This document shows, one piece after another, positions 31,401 to 42,334 of a DNA stretch of 64,000 bases (its first letter is position 1; each line of letters starts with the position of its first letter). The notes below the pieces were generated by a model. The model saw nothing but the letters and a program-made list of their open reading frames with translations. It was not told where the DNA came from and searched no databases. The position numbers and the translations under genes are program-made. The stretch is from NCBI GenBank assembly GCA_013368445.1, contig JAACJO010000012.1:1-64000 (forward strand), given 5' to 3'. This DNA comes from Leucocoprinus leucothites (lineage: Eukaryota; Basidiomycota; Agaricomycetes; Agaricales; Agaricaceae).

Positions 31401-32959
31401 CGATAGTGTCATCCTGGTTTCGCTGCGAAATGGTGGTGACGGAGGGAGGAAGCCCATCGCCAGGGAAAATGGTGACTTTGACACTCGTTCGAGAATTGCA
31501 ATCGAGGAATTCTGCACATCCAGGTATCAGGAGGCTGACATCGTAAATACCCGCAGCAGACACATAGGGAACCCATGTGAAGCTGGGTCCTGAAGCCGGG
31601 GAGGTACCGACATCAAAGTCGGAAGCAAGAATTGTCTGAGTGGTACCGGCGATCCCAGTATTGGCAACCTTTGCTACCCAGTTTCCTGTGCGCGTGGTAT
31701 TCGAGGGGTTGGGTGCGAAACACGATTGACCGTTTTCCTGTCCAACGGCAGAAACGAACGCTCCAGAAGAAAGGAGCTGAAGTATGTGTAGGCCGGGGCT
31801 GCTGCCAGTAAAGCCCGAGAGCTTGATTTGAACACCCGTGATATCCAGTGTGGAATCAAAGAGGAAATCTTGATACAGGAGAGAGGAGTCGGTCGATAGG
31901 GGACAGGGGTCGGTGCATGTTTGATTTTGACCAGTAGTAGGATCAACGTAGGTGAGGGTGCGGACTTGATTGTCAGGGATGGTTGTCACACTAGAAGCCA
32001 AAGTTGAGAAGGTAAAACAGCTGGGCTAACAGAGAACCTCACCTGAAGGCAGTTGTCCCATGATTGGGCTGGAAAGTGTTGCCAAGGCGTACTCCGCCAG
32101 CAGAGATGGAGGAAAAAGCTCTAACGGTGATGAGAGGAATGCCATTGTCAACTGCAAACCACGAATTTCCTGGTCCGTCCGATCCTGATGGACAGAGAAT
32201 ACTCTGAATGTTGGTAAAGCCGGAATCTGAAGTCGAGGGCGAGCCATCAACTTCTGCGCTTTGCAATGGGATGGGAACAAGCGAAGAGGAAAATGGAGTA
32301 GCACCCGGTGAGAACGGCACATTAGGATTATGGGTAGCATTGAGGGACCCAGAACCGAACGTAGTCACAAAAGATCCAGCGAAAAATATACTTGTATTGG
32401 AGGAGTTAGTGGTGATTGAATCGACGCGGGACTGCGCCCCGGAAAACCCTTTGAAGGGCGGAGGGCTCCATGACTGGGACTGGACATCCCAGACGGCGAC
32501 GGCAGAACCTGGGGAGGTAAAACTACCACCAGCCCACACCTTTTTATCCTGCGAGTCACAGAAAAGGGAGCGAATTTCACCATTGGGGGAGTTGGAGGCG
32601 AGGGAGGAAAAGGAGTTGGAGGAAGGGTTGTACGAGGCAATGTTATTCGCGGTGGCGTCCGCTAAGGAGGTAAAAGAACCACCGAAATAGGCGACACCGT
32701 CTAGGTCACAGGCAGCGTTGATCCTGCCTCCCGAGTTGGTCGAAGCGAGGCGGGTCAGTGAGCCGTCTGATGAGCGTGCAAAGAGAGTCGCTGTCGCTGG
32801 GTCGAACGCGACAGATGAGTTTGAGAAAAAATCGAAGCCGGCAAAGGCGCCAGCCAGGCCGACCTTGCCCATGCGGTCGAAGTCGACTTGAGGGAGAGCA
32901 GCATGGGCAGAAAGGACAGAGAGAGCGAGGAGGAAAAGACGATTTGGAGGTGGAGGCAT
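28436..32959 (-). CDS. RAX2: RAX2-like cortical polarity protein with C-terminal SH3 domain, 1400 aa
   Basis: Type I membrane glycoprotein marking growth or bud sites. Seven exons: 32959-32043, 31990-29767, 29706-29519, 29470-29409, 29354-29088, 29032-28555, 28502-28436. Signal peptide at 1-20 (LFLLALSVLSAHA), then a long Ser/Thr/Asn-rich ectodomain with Kelch-like repeats (VWAGGSFTSPGSAVAVWD, RLYVGGAF, VLTGAFWTNGS) and many N-glycosylation sites, one membrane helix (VVILISIAIAAGVVFLLALI) and a cytosolic tail. The tail ends in a complete SH3 domain (HVRYDFAPDGEGELALQAG, WWYARDLRTGREGIVPAAYL), split by the last intron. Yeast Rax2 has no SH3, so this tail could replace an adaptor. All junctions keep frame. 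Confidence 0.88.
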
Positions 32960-33232
32960 GGAATAACTAGAGAATTAGGGTATACATGCAAGATAAGGGA
33001 GGAGAGAGCGACGTGATAGCGAGTGGACAACTCGTGGACAAGTGCAAAACAACACGCTGGTAACCATTCAACACGCTCTATTAGGCTATATATTCCCACG
33101 ATTTCTATTTACCCTTAACCACCAGATCACTCAAGTCCGCCTGTGTGCCCACTCCCACAAGGAACGGTGACGCCTGCTCAAATGATCTACAAGCCATAAT
33201 TCAGTCTATGCACCCTTCCCCGAGCTGAACAC

Positions 33233-33648
33233 TCACTGAGGATACCGGTATCGGTGCACTGCAGGCTGCTTGGCACTCGTCGTCAGCCGGGTGTTTTCGG
33301 CCACCTCCGCCCGGAGTGCCGTGTTCTGTGCATTCATATCCAGCCATTGCGCGGCAGGAGTCGTGTACATCGCAATCCAGCGGGTCAGATAAACGTTGTC
33401 TCCAGGCTCTGGAGCATATTTGTACGCGACTGCAGCGAGGCCAGCCACGATGATTGCGTTGCGCCAAAACGGAGTCGCAAAGTCTGTTGTCCGTTTCACT
33501 CAGTGTTTCGTTTGAGAGCCCACGGAAACAGACCTTCTTTGGGGAAGCTACCGTGCTCCTCGCCGTGGCCTGTTGAAGCCCACCTGCGCCAAGGTGCAGT
33601 GAGTTGTCTGCGAGCGAGGCCAGTAGAACGGAGTCTGGCTAATGACAT
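33233..33648 (-). CDS. NDUFB11: Complex I accessory subunit ESSS / NDUFB11-like, 121 aa
   Basis: Small inner-membrane subunit of respiratory complex I. Two exons, 33648-33534 and 33483-33233, with a 50-nt intron. Residues 1-30 are a mitochondrial presequence (MSLARLRSTGLARRQL), followed by HGEEHGSFPKED, a membrane helix (FWRNAIIVAGLAAVAYKYAP) and a conserved matrix or intermembrane part (NVYLTRWIAMYTTPAAQWLD), ending HRYRYPQ. The pattern (FP-K-x-F before the helix, YAP-P-G-D after it, terminal RYRYP) fits fungal ESSS subunits. The assignment rests on motif memory and was not searched. Length fits. Confidence 0.65.
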
Positions 33649-33804
33649 GGAGGAAGAATAAGGAGCAGGGCCGGCGCTTGCCGGCTAGTTTGCCATCAAT
33701 CAACAAAACTCCGACAATCAATATAGAGGAGAGGAGAGCAAAAATAATAGATTATTATGCGTGTACTTAGAATATAACATTATTAGGCCTCAATCCCTCA
33801 ATAT

Positions 33805-34476
33805 TCAATCCTTGTTCCTCCTCTCGCGCATCATCTCTCGCACCTCTGCAGCCGCACGCCGTGTCCCAGCACCTCCAGCCCACCCCCTCTGTCGCAGCCA
33901 TCCCACAAGCCGCGGTGTAAAGGCCGCCGTGAGCCCAACCCGCACAGGTAAGAAAAGTGTTTTGTGAACAGTGTAAGCCAAAACCAGCATGGCGTACAAC
34001 CCCTCAGACCCTCCATGATCTCCGTGTGTCGCTCGATCAATTTCGTCTCGCCCCGGCTCTGCAGGTCTCGAGTGCAGCACATTGTACATCATATGTTTGG
34101 CCTGTGCCGCAATGCGTGACACATATTCTGCTCCAAGTAAGTTGATCCCCACAAATGCAACGCCAAAATCGAGGGCGGACAAGATGAGGTAGACCCCAAG
34201 GGCGTACCAGCCGTAGGATTTGATCAGGTGTTTGAGGCGCTGTGAAAGCGTCGCATTTTGCGGTAATGAATTTGATGAAGGATTGGGGGACGGGGGTGGT
34301 GAATTGGTGAGACGTGCTGGAAAATGATGAAAGAGTCGAGACTGCCCAGCACGGGGCTGGTTGGTAAGGGCGCCGCGAGCGCGTACAGTAGGCAACAGGG
34401 GTGCTGCGACTCTTGGTGCAACGACTCTAAGAAGGTTTATACGAGGAAGAAATCCACGAGCAAGTGGGACCGGCAT
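33805..34476 (-). CDS. DUF1279 (FAM210-like) mitochondrial membrane protein, 223 aa
   Basis: Single exon. The N-terminus (MPVPLARGFLPRINLLRVV) is Arg-rich and amphipathic, a likely mitochondrial targeting signal. The DUF1279 core follows a low-complexity linker: LSQRLKHLIKSYGWYALGVY with the first membrane helix, LSALDFGVAFVGINLLGAEY, then AMLVLAYTVHKTLFLPVRVG with the second, and a basic C-terminal tail (AAEVREMMRERRNK). Relatives are the FAM210A/B group and yeast Nat2-like proteins of the inner membrane; the molecular role is unclear. The start is the first ATG in frame. Divergent from SPE2. Confidence 0.75.
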   Translation of the reverse strand: MPVPLARGFLPRINLLRVVAPRVAAPLLPTVRARGALTNQPRAGQSRLFHHFPARLTNSPPPSPNPSSNSLPQNATLSQRLKHLIKSYGWYALGVYLILSALDFGVAFVGINLLGAEYVSRIAAQAKHMMYNVLHSRPAEPGRDEIDRATHGDHGGSEGLYAMLVLAYTVHKTLFLPVRVGLTAAFTPRLVGWLRQRGWAGGAGTRRAAAEVREMMRERRNKD

Positions 34477-34603
34477 GACAGAGGAGAAATAAGAAGCAAA
34501 CACTGCCGTGCTAGCAAGTCGACGCAAGCCATCATTCGATCACGCCGGCCCGGCATTCCAAATTCGGAAGTCCCTCCATCGATTACTTTCAAATTCAAAA
34601 ATT

Positions 34604-34738
34604 ATGAAGTTCTCTGCACTTGCAACCGATCCAGCAGAGTTTGCCGGAAAACTCTCGTTTCCGGAATCTGCAAAGCCACCCCGTTACATGCATCCTACTT
34701 CATTAGACTACCAGGTCTTCCTTGCTCAAGAGCGTTGA
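34604..34738 (+). promoter_or_regulatory. Upstream open reading frame of SPE2, 44 codons
   Basis: A complete ATG-to-TGA frame (MKFSALATDPAEFAGKLSFP at the start, YQVFLAQER at the end) that stops 12 bases before the SPE2 start codon. Polyamine-responsive translational control by uORFs is known for S-adenosylmethionine decarboxylase mRNAs in plants and animals, so a regulatory peptide is plausible. Its amino-acid composition looks coded rather than random. Confidence 0.6.
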
Positions 34739-34750
34739 CGCCCCACAATA

Positions 34751-36072
34751 ATGGCACCCGACAACATCGATGACTACCAAGCATCTGGCCCCTTCGAGGG
34801 TCCTGAAAAGCTCCTCGAGCTCTGGTTCGCCCCATCCGCAGCAGCTGTCCCAGGCTCTCCAGATGTAAACGGAAAAACTGGCCTACGCCAGGTTGATCGA
34901 AAGGTCTGGGAGGACATGCTCGATATCGTCAAGTGCAAGGTTCTCAGTGTGATGGAGGGAGGCGAGATCGATGCTTATTTACTCAGGTTATCTTGTTTTT
35001 TTTGTCCCTTTATACCCCACCGCTGACCTGCCTTCCCCCGCCTCTCAGCGAATCATCCTTGTTCGTCTCCCCACATAAACTCATCTTGAAGACATGCGGC
35101 ACAACTCTCAACCTCCTTGGTGTTCCACGCATTCTCGAAATTGCCGCTCAGTATGCCGATATGCCCATTGTATATCGCTGTTTCTACTCCCGCAAGTCCT
35201 TTATGTTTCCCGAACGACAGAAAGGCCCTCACCGGGACTGGAAGCGAGAAGTCGAATTTCTTGATAATATTTTTAAAGATGGTGCCGCCTATACTATTGG
35301 AAAGGTCAACGGAGACCACTGGCTTCTCTACATGGCCTCACAAGTTGATTCCATCGCAAACTCTCCATCCAACAGCCAGATCCTCAGCCGTGAATCCCCA
35401 CCTGATTCACAGGGTGTGCCCGACTATACCATAGAAATCCTCATGAGCGATCTTGGCAAGGCGTCACGCGACCCTTTCTTTTTCAATGGAGAACTCGCAT
35501 CCAAACCCCCTTCCACTCTTGCTCTCGATATTTCCCACGAACTAGGCATTAACGATATCTTCCCCTCCCATCTCACCTCACTGGACGCCTACGCCTTCAC
35601 CCCTTGCGGCTACTCGTCTAATGCTCTAATCAGATGGGGAAACGAGGCCTTACCCAAGTCACTCAATATACCCATTAATTCTATTCCCGGGGAGGGCTAT
35701 TTTACCATTCATGTCACTCCTGAACAAGGCTGGTCGTACGCCAGTTTCGAGTGTAATGTTCCATTAGCTCCCTCTCATGATGGAGAGGATCCAACGACGA
35801 TACCCGACATTGAGACACTCGTCAGACGCGTTGTATCTATCTTCCAACCGGGTCGCCTTACCCTTACTCTATTTATCTCAAGTCAAGACGACGACGGAGA
35901 CAACTCCGAAAGTGCCATAGAGGACGCCCAAAGAGCATTCCGAGCTGCTCTGACCGGCATAAAACTTAAAGAAGAAGCTGGCCTCCCTGCCAGATACCGA
36001 AGGACGGACAAGATCAATTACGAGTTTCGTGGCTATGATCTTGCCTTTGCCTCCTTCGAGCTTGTGCCCTAA
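34751..36072 (+). CDS. SPE2: S-adenosylmethionine decarboxylase proenzyme, 419 aa
   Basis: Makes decarboxylated AdoMet, the aminopropyl donor for spermidine and spermine. Exons 34751-34986 and 35049-36072. The proenzyme cleavage motif is visible at the exon junction, S79-E80-S81-S82 (SESSLFVSPHK); cleavage before S81 would give the pyruvoyl group. Other family marks are GTTLNLLGVPRILEIAA, YSRKSFMFPERQ, the conserved Cys in TPCGYSSNAL, and GEGYFTIHVTPEQGWSYASF. The length is typical of fungal enzymes. Preceded by a 44-codon uORF; transcribed away from the DUF1279 gene. Confidence 0.95.
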
Positions 36073-36417
36073 AATCCGGGTTCACCTATGATATTATTAC
36101 CGCGACCTCGGACAAAATTTGAACTATCTCTATTTCTTTGCTTTCTAGTTGTGATTTGTCTTATACTCAAGAAAAAAGCGCGTGGCCCATCCGTAGAAAT
36201 CATTGTCAATGAATATATTTGTACATTAACACAAGTTAAAGCACGACGTGCGACCTGTCGATCAACTAACAATTACATTTGTTGGTTAACAAGCTACCGA
36301 TACACTTTTTTGTTACATCAGCACATTAGGAGGGGATAATTGAGTAGAGAGTCAGAAAGCAATGTCGACAACAAGGGACACCCGAAAAACAGCCAACAAA
36401 ATAAAACACACTCATCA
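36073..36417. other. Convergent 3' region, no gene seen
   Basis: AT-rich sequence between the ends of SPE2 and the zinc-cluster gene; presumably the two 3' untranslated regions. Confidence 0.5.
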
Positions 36418-38025
36418 TTAATCTTCAGGCTGCACGCTGTGCGAATCATGTCTATGTTGAATCGTGCAAAGGGGGCATAACCGCGCATACATTTCAACAA
36501 TCGGCCAGGTTATTGAACTCTATCAAAGGAAGATTAGTGAACACAAGGCAAGCAAGTAGAACAGCCTGAGACAAAAGAACTTACAAACCCGAGTTCCTGG
36601 ATCTCCTTGAGCATAGCGGGCAGTGGGGCATGAGACCTGTGCGCGTAGCTCAAGACGTCGTAGACCTGCGGTTGCAAGGGAAGACGATCAAAGGTGACCT
36701 CGTCCGTTTCGGGATCCTCAGGTGTCCTTGAAGACGGATTATCGATCGTTTGACAATAGCGCCTTCGTGTCTTTTCGTATGCCGCTTCAGATAAAGAGTA
36801 AGTCGATTCTCTAGGCGCCAGAATGACGTAGTACCGGTTTGAACCACTACACAAGCGATGGTTCACGATCCACGTTTTTAATCGTACAGAAAGATCTTGC
36901 AAATCTCCTCTCTGAAGACACCTTGCTACCCGGCTATATTCATCTGGTGATAGGCAAGTCGTTTCCCGGAGTTCGATGATGAGACTGTCCAGAAAGATCT
37001 TAAACGATGCCGTGAATGCCTCCCTTGAAGGTATTTCCACGGAATTCATCAGCCGCAGGCGATTAATCATGAAAGACGGAAGCGGTGGGAAGGCTGGATT
37101 GTTCCAAGGCTCAACAACAGAGCTGTTCAATATAACGGCCTGCTCTGAGGAAAACGAATGCGAGATAAAAGGTAGTGAGTTGGCACGGGAGACGACAGAC
37201 GGAACCAATGGCTTCACGGCACTTGAACCAGCAAGCTCGGCCGTAAAACGACCTGTATGAGACCTTGGAATGTCAAGCTCGGTAAGAGCACTGTCGGACA
37301 CCGTGGGAGAAGGTGTCAGTTGGCCATCCGGGTCTTTCGAAGATGAGGCAACGTTTTGCCCGTAAAATGTGTGGGCAGGTGCCGCCGGCTGACGGGCAGC
37401 GACAAAGAATGGATGGTGCACTCCGCCTGGATCATCCGGCCCATTCAGTGTCATTGTGTGATCCATTGATAACCTATTTCGCTTTTTAGGTGTATAATTG
37501 CAATCCATTTCATCTTGCTCGCTGCAATGATTGCATATGGGAAGATTTCGATCGCACTAGAATGGAGCCGATCAGCCACAAAGAAATTCCAGCTGAAAGG
37601 AGCGCCGTGACTTGAAACTACCAACCTTGAGGTTCTTGAGTCGACAACGATCACACCTCGGAATCCCTCGATGGGCGGGCGTGGGGAGAGGCGTATATTT
37701 ACATTCTCTACCTGCAGCCCAGGAACAATGATTGCAGGTGGGCAGAACTCGATCGCACTATTCACCAGATGAACTTCTGAGCACTGATATGAAGTATCAA
37801 TCGTACCTTCAGATTGTTTACACGACAGTGGTCACACCGTGGTTTACCCCGATGTCCTATCCAAAGTGACTGCCGTGCCATGTATACCTTCGGATTCGGT
37901 ATCCGAATAGTTAACTGATTATCGTCCACAGGAGAGCCCGGCTCTTCTCCCTTTAAGGTTGCAGAAGCCATAAATGGCGGAATGAAAGTTTCTCTGGAAG
38001 CTGGGCGGGTACCTGGTGAAAGCAT
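36418..38025 (-). CDS. Protein with two tandem Zn2Cys6 clusters and an integrase-type zinc-binding C-terminus, 474 aa
   Basis: Four exons: 38025-37807, 37757-37626, 37556-36585, 36519-36418. Two fungal Zn2Cys6 binuclear clusters lie back to back, CDHCRVNNLK/CDRVLPTCNHC ... C and CDRCRLKNLK/CDRNLPICNHC ... C, with phase-0 introns at exactly the same place (after NLK) in both, which implies duplication of an exon-intron unit. The middle is Ser/Pro-rich; then a conserved block NRYYVILAPRESTYSLSEAA and, at the end, a segment like the H2C2 zinc-binding domain of retroviral-type integrases (YAHRSH ... ITWPIVEMYARLCPLC). It may be a transcription factor with a captured integrase piece. The start (38025 or the ATG at 37971) is uncertain; a leader intron is possible. 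Confidence 0.75.
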
Positions 38026-39052
38026 GTGTAAGTGAATTTATGAAATGCATCTTACAGGCTTTGGCTAGTTGCAACAACTCACGCTTCGTTCAGTTCCGTC
38101 GCCCGATTTGTCAAGTGTAACCACCAGAAAGCGAGAAATCTTTGGCTGCTGCGGGCACGCCGTACACCAGAGTTGACGAGACTCCAGCTCTTTCGGAAAA
38201 CGAAAGCTTTGAGATGGCTTGAGCTAACCCCAGATGTAATTGCTGTTCAGCGAGAAGAGGATCTTTCCTTTTTTTCCACGTTTGAACGAGAGAAAGAACA
38301 GTCTCACAAGAGCGAGAGTTTGAACGAGGGCACTGTAAGCTGCACTTCCAGTGCAAACCTGTGACGTGACATCAAAGTGACTTTACCTAATTTGCACAGA
38401 AATGCGACAATCGTATATCGGACACAAGAGTATCCTTTGCTTAGCTGTTCTTTGGGAAAGGTCAATAGTGCTCGCGGAAGCTCATATACTTAGCATGCGT
38501 GATCTGGCGCCATCTACATAACTTGTGGACGGTGCCTCTTTCGCATGCGTAAGCGATGTAGCACACATTTCCATTTATAGTCAACGTAGTTCAAGACCTG
38601 AGGGGAGTCAAGCTGGGATGGTCGCTTCGGAAAATGCCGACGCCAAAATCACAGGCTCAGAGAAACGTCCCTAGCCAACAGTTTCTGGCGTGCTCCTCCT
38701 GATAGACACCTTAAGAAACCTGGCTACCTCCTGGTCGCTATTGGATCGGCCCGGGATATACTCCATCTCTTGACCCCCATGATGCGCGTTATAAACACAC
38801 CTGCCGGACCATTTGCCCAGGCTTTGACTTCTTTCGCTTCCAGTTCACTTGTCGAACGTGCAAACCTCTGAGCACGAGTTGCAATTCTCGCCGTCAAAAA
38901 TCCCAGCACCATGTGGAGCAGAAGCCGAGCTTTTCTTCGTCGTGTGCCCGTGGCACGCTAACTACAATCGTTTGCCCCTGGCTACGACACTATAAATCTC
39001 GCGATGTGCTACTCTTGAGTCGACAGCCTGGTTTTCCCAAATCCGAATTGGA
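38026..39052. promoter_or_regulatory. Intergenic region between divergent genes
   Basis: No convincing coding region on either strand. A TATA box (TATAAATC, 38991-38998) sits 62 bp before the start of the secreted-protein gene. The rest presumably holds both promoters. Confidence 0.5.
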
Positions 39053-40233
39053 ATGCTACTCAGACACCTCATTGTTGTTGTTCCCATCTTTGCCTATGCC
39101 TGCGCCGCGCCGAGCAAACAAGCTCGTCAAGCAGTCGACTTCGTGGACCCGCATACCAACAGCGGCTCGATGCTTGATAACGGTTGGTGTCTGTCGTCGA
39201 TCAACCCAAGGCAATTTCTCAGATCCTCTGGTTGAACAGCCGGAAGTGGAGGAGGGGAGCCACTTAATGTACGCAACTCGGACTCCTACATCCGTGCTAT
39301 TTTTTTTAGTCTGAATCCTACTAGGTTATCATCTCCGGGCTTAGCTCGGCTGACGTGCTTACTGATTCTGGAATTATTAACTTTGCCAAAGCCGTTGGGT
39401 TGTGAGCGTTCAAGCGTGCCTACGTATACTTTCTGCTCTGAAATGATATTCAGCTCAACAGAATGTCTCGGGATTCACATAGGAGACCCACAGTCGGCAA
39501 ATCTGGGTGATGGGAGAGGCCCTCAAAATCAGACAGTAAGCCAGCAATCTTTACTCGCTATCTAGTTCTCATAAACATCCCCTAGGTTGAATTGCGCCAG
39601 GATTATGGTGATCCTAATCTGGGTACCTGCCTCGAGAGCGCGATTGGTGGAAACCACTTCCGGTAAGGCCTGGCCTTAACACTACTCTCCTCGTTCTCAC
39701 CGTTTCTTTAGTGTATTCAGGCAGAATGGACCGCTAGCACCAACTGGCGCATTATTCTTGGCGTAAGTGTTATATCCACGGATTGATGAGTCGTCTCGAA
39801 CCAAATAATCAACCCGAGTCTCCTTTAGTGTCTCACAAGAGCAAGTATGTCCATCAAATGCTTGGAATTACTCAGGACACTGAGTTCAGCTTTAGCCTGC
39901 CACAGAAAGCCATACTATCTCAGAGGATGGATACAACCGAGGTAAACCTTTACAGCTCTTTGGCTTTTCGATCATATCCCCCGACCTGGATCTCATTATT
40001 GTTCAACTCAGGTCGTGACAACTTCGTAGCCAATGCAACCGGTACTAAGTCCTTCGGTGGAGTGACCTACAGTACTGTCTCCCAAACCGTGACCGGCTTA
40101 CTACCTGTGGGTTCAAATGGGTAGGTTGGCATGATCTACTATCAGGAACCTACTTAAAAAGGTCTCTCTCAGAATCAACCACGGAATCGCCATTGACGGC
40201 AACGTCGTGCTTTTGACTGTTAAAATTGTCTGA
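39053..40233 (+). CDS. Small secreted fungal protein, ten exons, 224 aa
   Basis: Exons: 39053-39182, 39240-39268, 39325-39398, 39454-39535, 39586-39662, 39712-39762, 39829-39844, 39896-39941, 40012-40120, 40173-40233; all nine introns are GT-AG, 49-70 nt, and the frame closes at TGA. A signal peptide (MLLRHLIVVVPIFAYACAAP) is followed by GEPLNVIISGLSSADVLTDS, GIHIGDPQSANLGDG, then ELRQDYGDPNLGTCLESAIG, FRVFRQNGPLAPTGALFLA, and NFVANATGTKSFGGVTYSTV, ending NHGIAIDGNVVLLTVKIV. This resembles a conserved family of secreted basidiomycete and ascomycete proteins of unknown function. Exon 7 is only 16 nt. Confidence 0.85.
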
Positions 40234-40418
40234 TTCGACATCAAGGCGTCTCACTGTCATAAATGTACCTATAATATACAAGAAAGCGTACATATACCAT
40301 CGTCTGAAGACGTGCAAACTGGCATGGCAGTCTAGTATGGGGTGGTAGTCTACAATATGCATGAGGGTAAAAAACGGACAATCTTTGGAAGGTATCAAAG
40401 AGTGCAGTGGCTAAATCG

Positions 40419-42334
40419 CTAAATGTCGACTACAATCGAATCGACGTCAGGATCAGGCTCTTGTTCTTGTATACGGCAAATATCCACTCGTTTTTCGTCA
40501 AGTGCCTGACGTTCTGCCAAAGTCCGCCGTTGAACGCGAGCCAGTAATTGGTCAAGCATAAGGAAGTTGTCGATGTCTTCAGCAAATTTGCGGTGTTTGC
40601 GACTACGGATATGCTGTAAGGAGTGTTAGGACCTCTGAAAGCTTAGACAAAACCAGACTCATACATACTCCTTGGAAGTCCTCGAACTTAAACCGACAAC
40701 TCTCACAATAACCAGGTTTGCTTCCTTCTTCACGTTTGGGGAGTTTAAGCGTATTCGTACTCTTGCTTTTTTTGAGAACCGCATGACGTTGCGGTACTTC
40801 GGGGGGTGGAGCCATTGCATTAGCTTGCGCGAGCTTCTCCTGAGGTTGCCGACGCATGACAATCTCCTGACGCATCCTTCCACTCAGATTCGAGGGAATA
40901 TGCAGGGTACGGGAAGTGTAATTCGCAGTTGATGTTGTGCCAGTGGTCGAAGTGACACTAACGCTGTTGCCTGACGCTGCCATATGCCCCGTGAAACCCG
41001 AAGCCAGATAACCAGATGCATTGACAGATTCAACCGCATCACCCTCTCCCTCCTGGTCAACAAACACGTCCGCTCGCGTGGCATTACGCATATTGATCAT
41101 CGAAACCGAGCGGCGTAAATCACCCGCCTTCCTTGCGACCAGGCGAGGATCGATTCTCTTTTCCGTCACCTGCTTTTTAAGGAACGTCTCACAGCGAGCC
41201 CTGCGCTCCGCCTTTTCCTTCTTCTCAGCGTCTTGTAATCGCTCCCACCGTTTCTTCTCTTTTTCGTCGAAGAGAATAAATGGACCGCGAGCTTGCGGAT
41301 GACAGTATAAGGTGGGCCATGGGGTTTTCTCGCCTTCACGTTCTTTGTGTGCAGGGTATTCATGTGCCGCGATGGTTGCAAGTTCACCACGTATATCCTC
41401 GACAAGGACAAAATAGCTGCCACGAGTGAAATAGCGGAAATCGTGACGTTTTTGCGTGGGATCGCGTTCACTAAGCCCGTGAATACGCTCGGATTGCAAA
41501 AGTTTGGAAAGATTGTGCTGATTGCGCGGTTTTGAGTTGTTGCTGAGGGTCCCTGAGGCGGTCGCTGGCTCATCCAAGCAACGCGACAGCACGCTTTCAA
41601 GTTTGACCGAGTCCCATATCTTCTTTCCAAATGCGAGAGCATCCTTTATCAGGTCCTTTGTCTTCTGACCATCTTGAGGACTTGATCAAGAAGCTCAGTG
41701 AATCGTAGGCCATATTTTATCCTAGTCATTAGCTCACCGAGAAAGTGCCTTGAGGGGCTTCCTGCAGGCTGTCCGTGCTGAGTAGATACCCGTGGGTCGT
41801 TATAATTCTCCTTTTCCGAGATGTCGGTTTGGCTAGGGACTGGGCGATCTGATACCACATGCGTGACATCGGCACTAAAGAACGGATCGATTTTCTATAT
41901 GGCCGGTAAGACCAGGTACTGTTGGAGGTGAAGGGGCCACTCACCCCACCCAATCTCTCAATGCGGAGTTGAAACGACTCCAACCGCTTGTCGTTGAGGG
42001 AAAGTGTATCCAAATAAAATGTCCAACTAGGGAAAGCACGGCGGTACTTTTCCCTGAATTCAATTCGCTGTTGCTCCCTTTCGGCTTTCTGCTGCTCTCT
42101 CAGTTTGGGAGCATCGTGGTTACGCTCCTTCTTGATGGTTTTTGTGGGCGGGTTCGCGTTCAAAGTGATTGGCTTATGTCTTTTGATCAAAGACCCAAGA
42201 TTATGAGCAGCAGAGTCCGGAGATCTTGCTCGTTTAGGTTGCTGTGTAGGTTTGAGAGAGCGAGCAGGAGAGGGAATGGGAAGAAGGGATTGTGAGGTGC
42301 GAGTGGTGAGTGGATGGCGGCTCAGGTTGGACAT
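40419..42334 (-). CDS. DBF4: Dbf4/Dfp1-type regulatory subunit of Cdc7 kinase, 581 aa
   Basis: Activator of the Cdc7 (Hsk1) kinase that fires replication origins. Exons 42334-41945, 41894-41738, 41672-40669, 40613-40419. Motif N: the BRCT-like region FPSWTFYLDTLSL ... KIDPFFSADVTHVVSDRPVP. Motif M: FRYFTRGSYFVLVEDIRGEL, followed by WPTLYCHPQARGPFILFDE. Motif C: the CCHH zinc finger CESCRFKFEDFQGHIRSRKH (C-x2-C-x9-H-x5-H), split by the last intron after Gly. The three motifs in this order are diagnostic. The start at MSNLSRHPLTTR is chosen over an in-frame ATG at 42412. Divergent from ATG5. Confidence 0.93.

Noticed and set aside
33233..33499. 88-residue protein starting with MKRTTDFATP
   Set aside because: It would need a GTG start; a 50-nt intron instead joins an upstream exon with a mitochondrial presequence.
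36534..36584. Zinc-cluster protein ending in CSTCLPCVH
   Set aside because: This lies in an intron (36520-36584); the spliced frame continues to ITWPIVEMYARLCPLC.
38111..38364. Small frames on both strands upstream of the zinc-cluster gene
   Set aside because: No domain, no start context, and they overlap each other; treated as intergenic.
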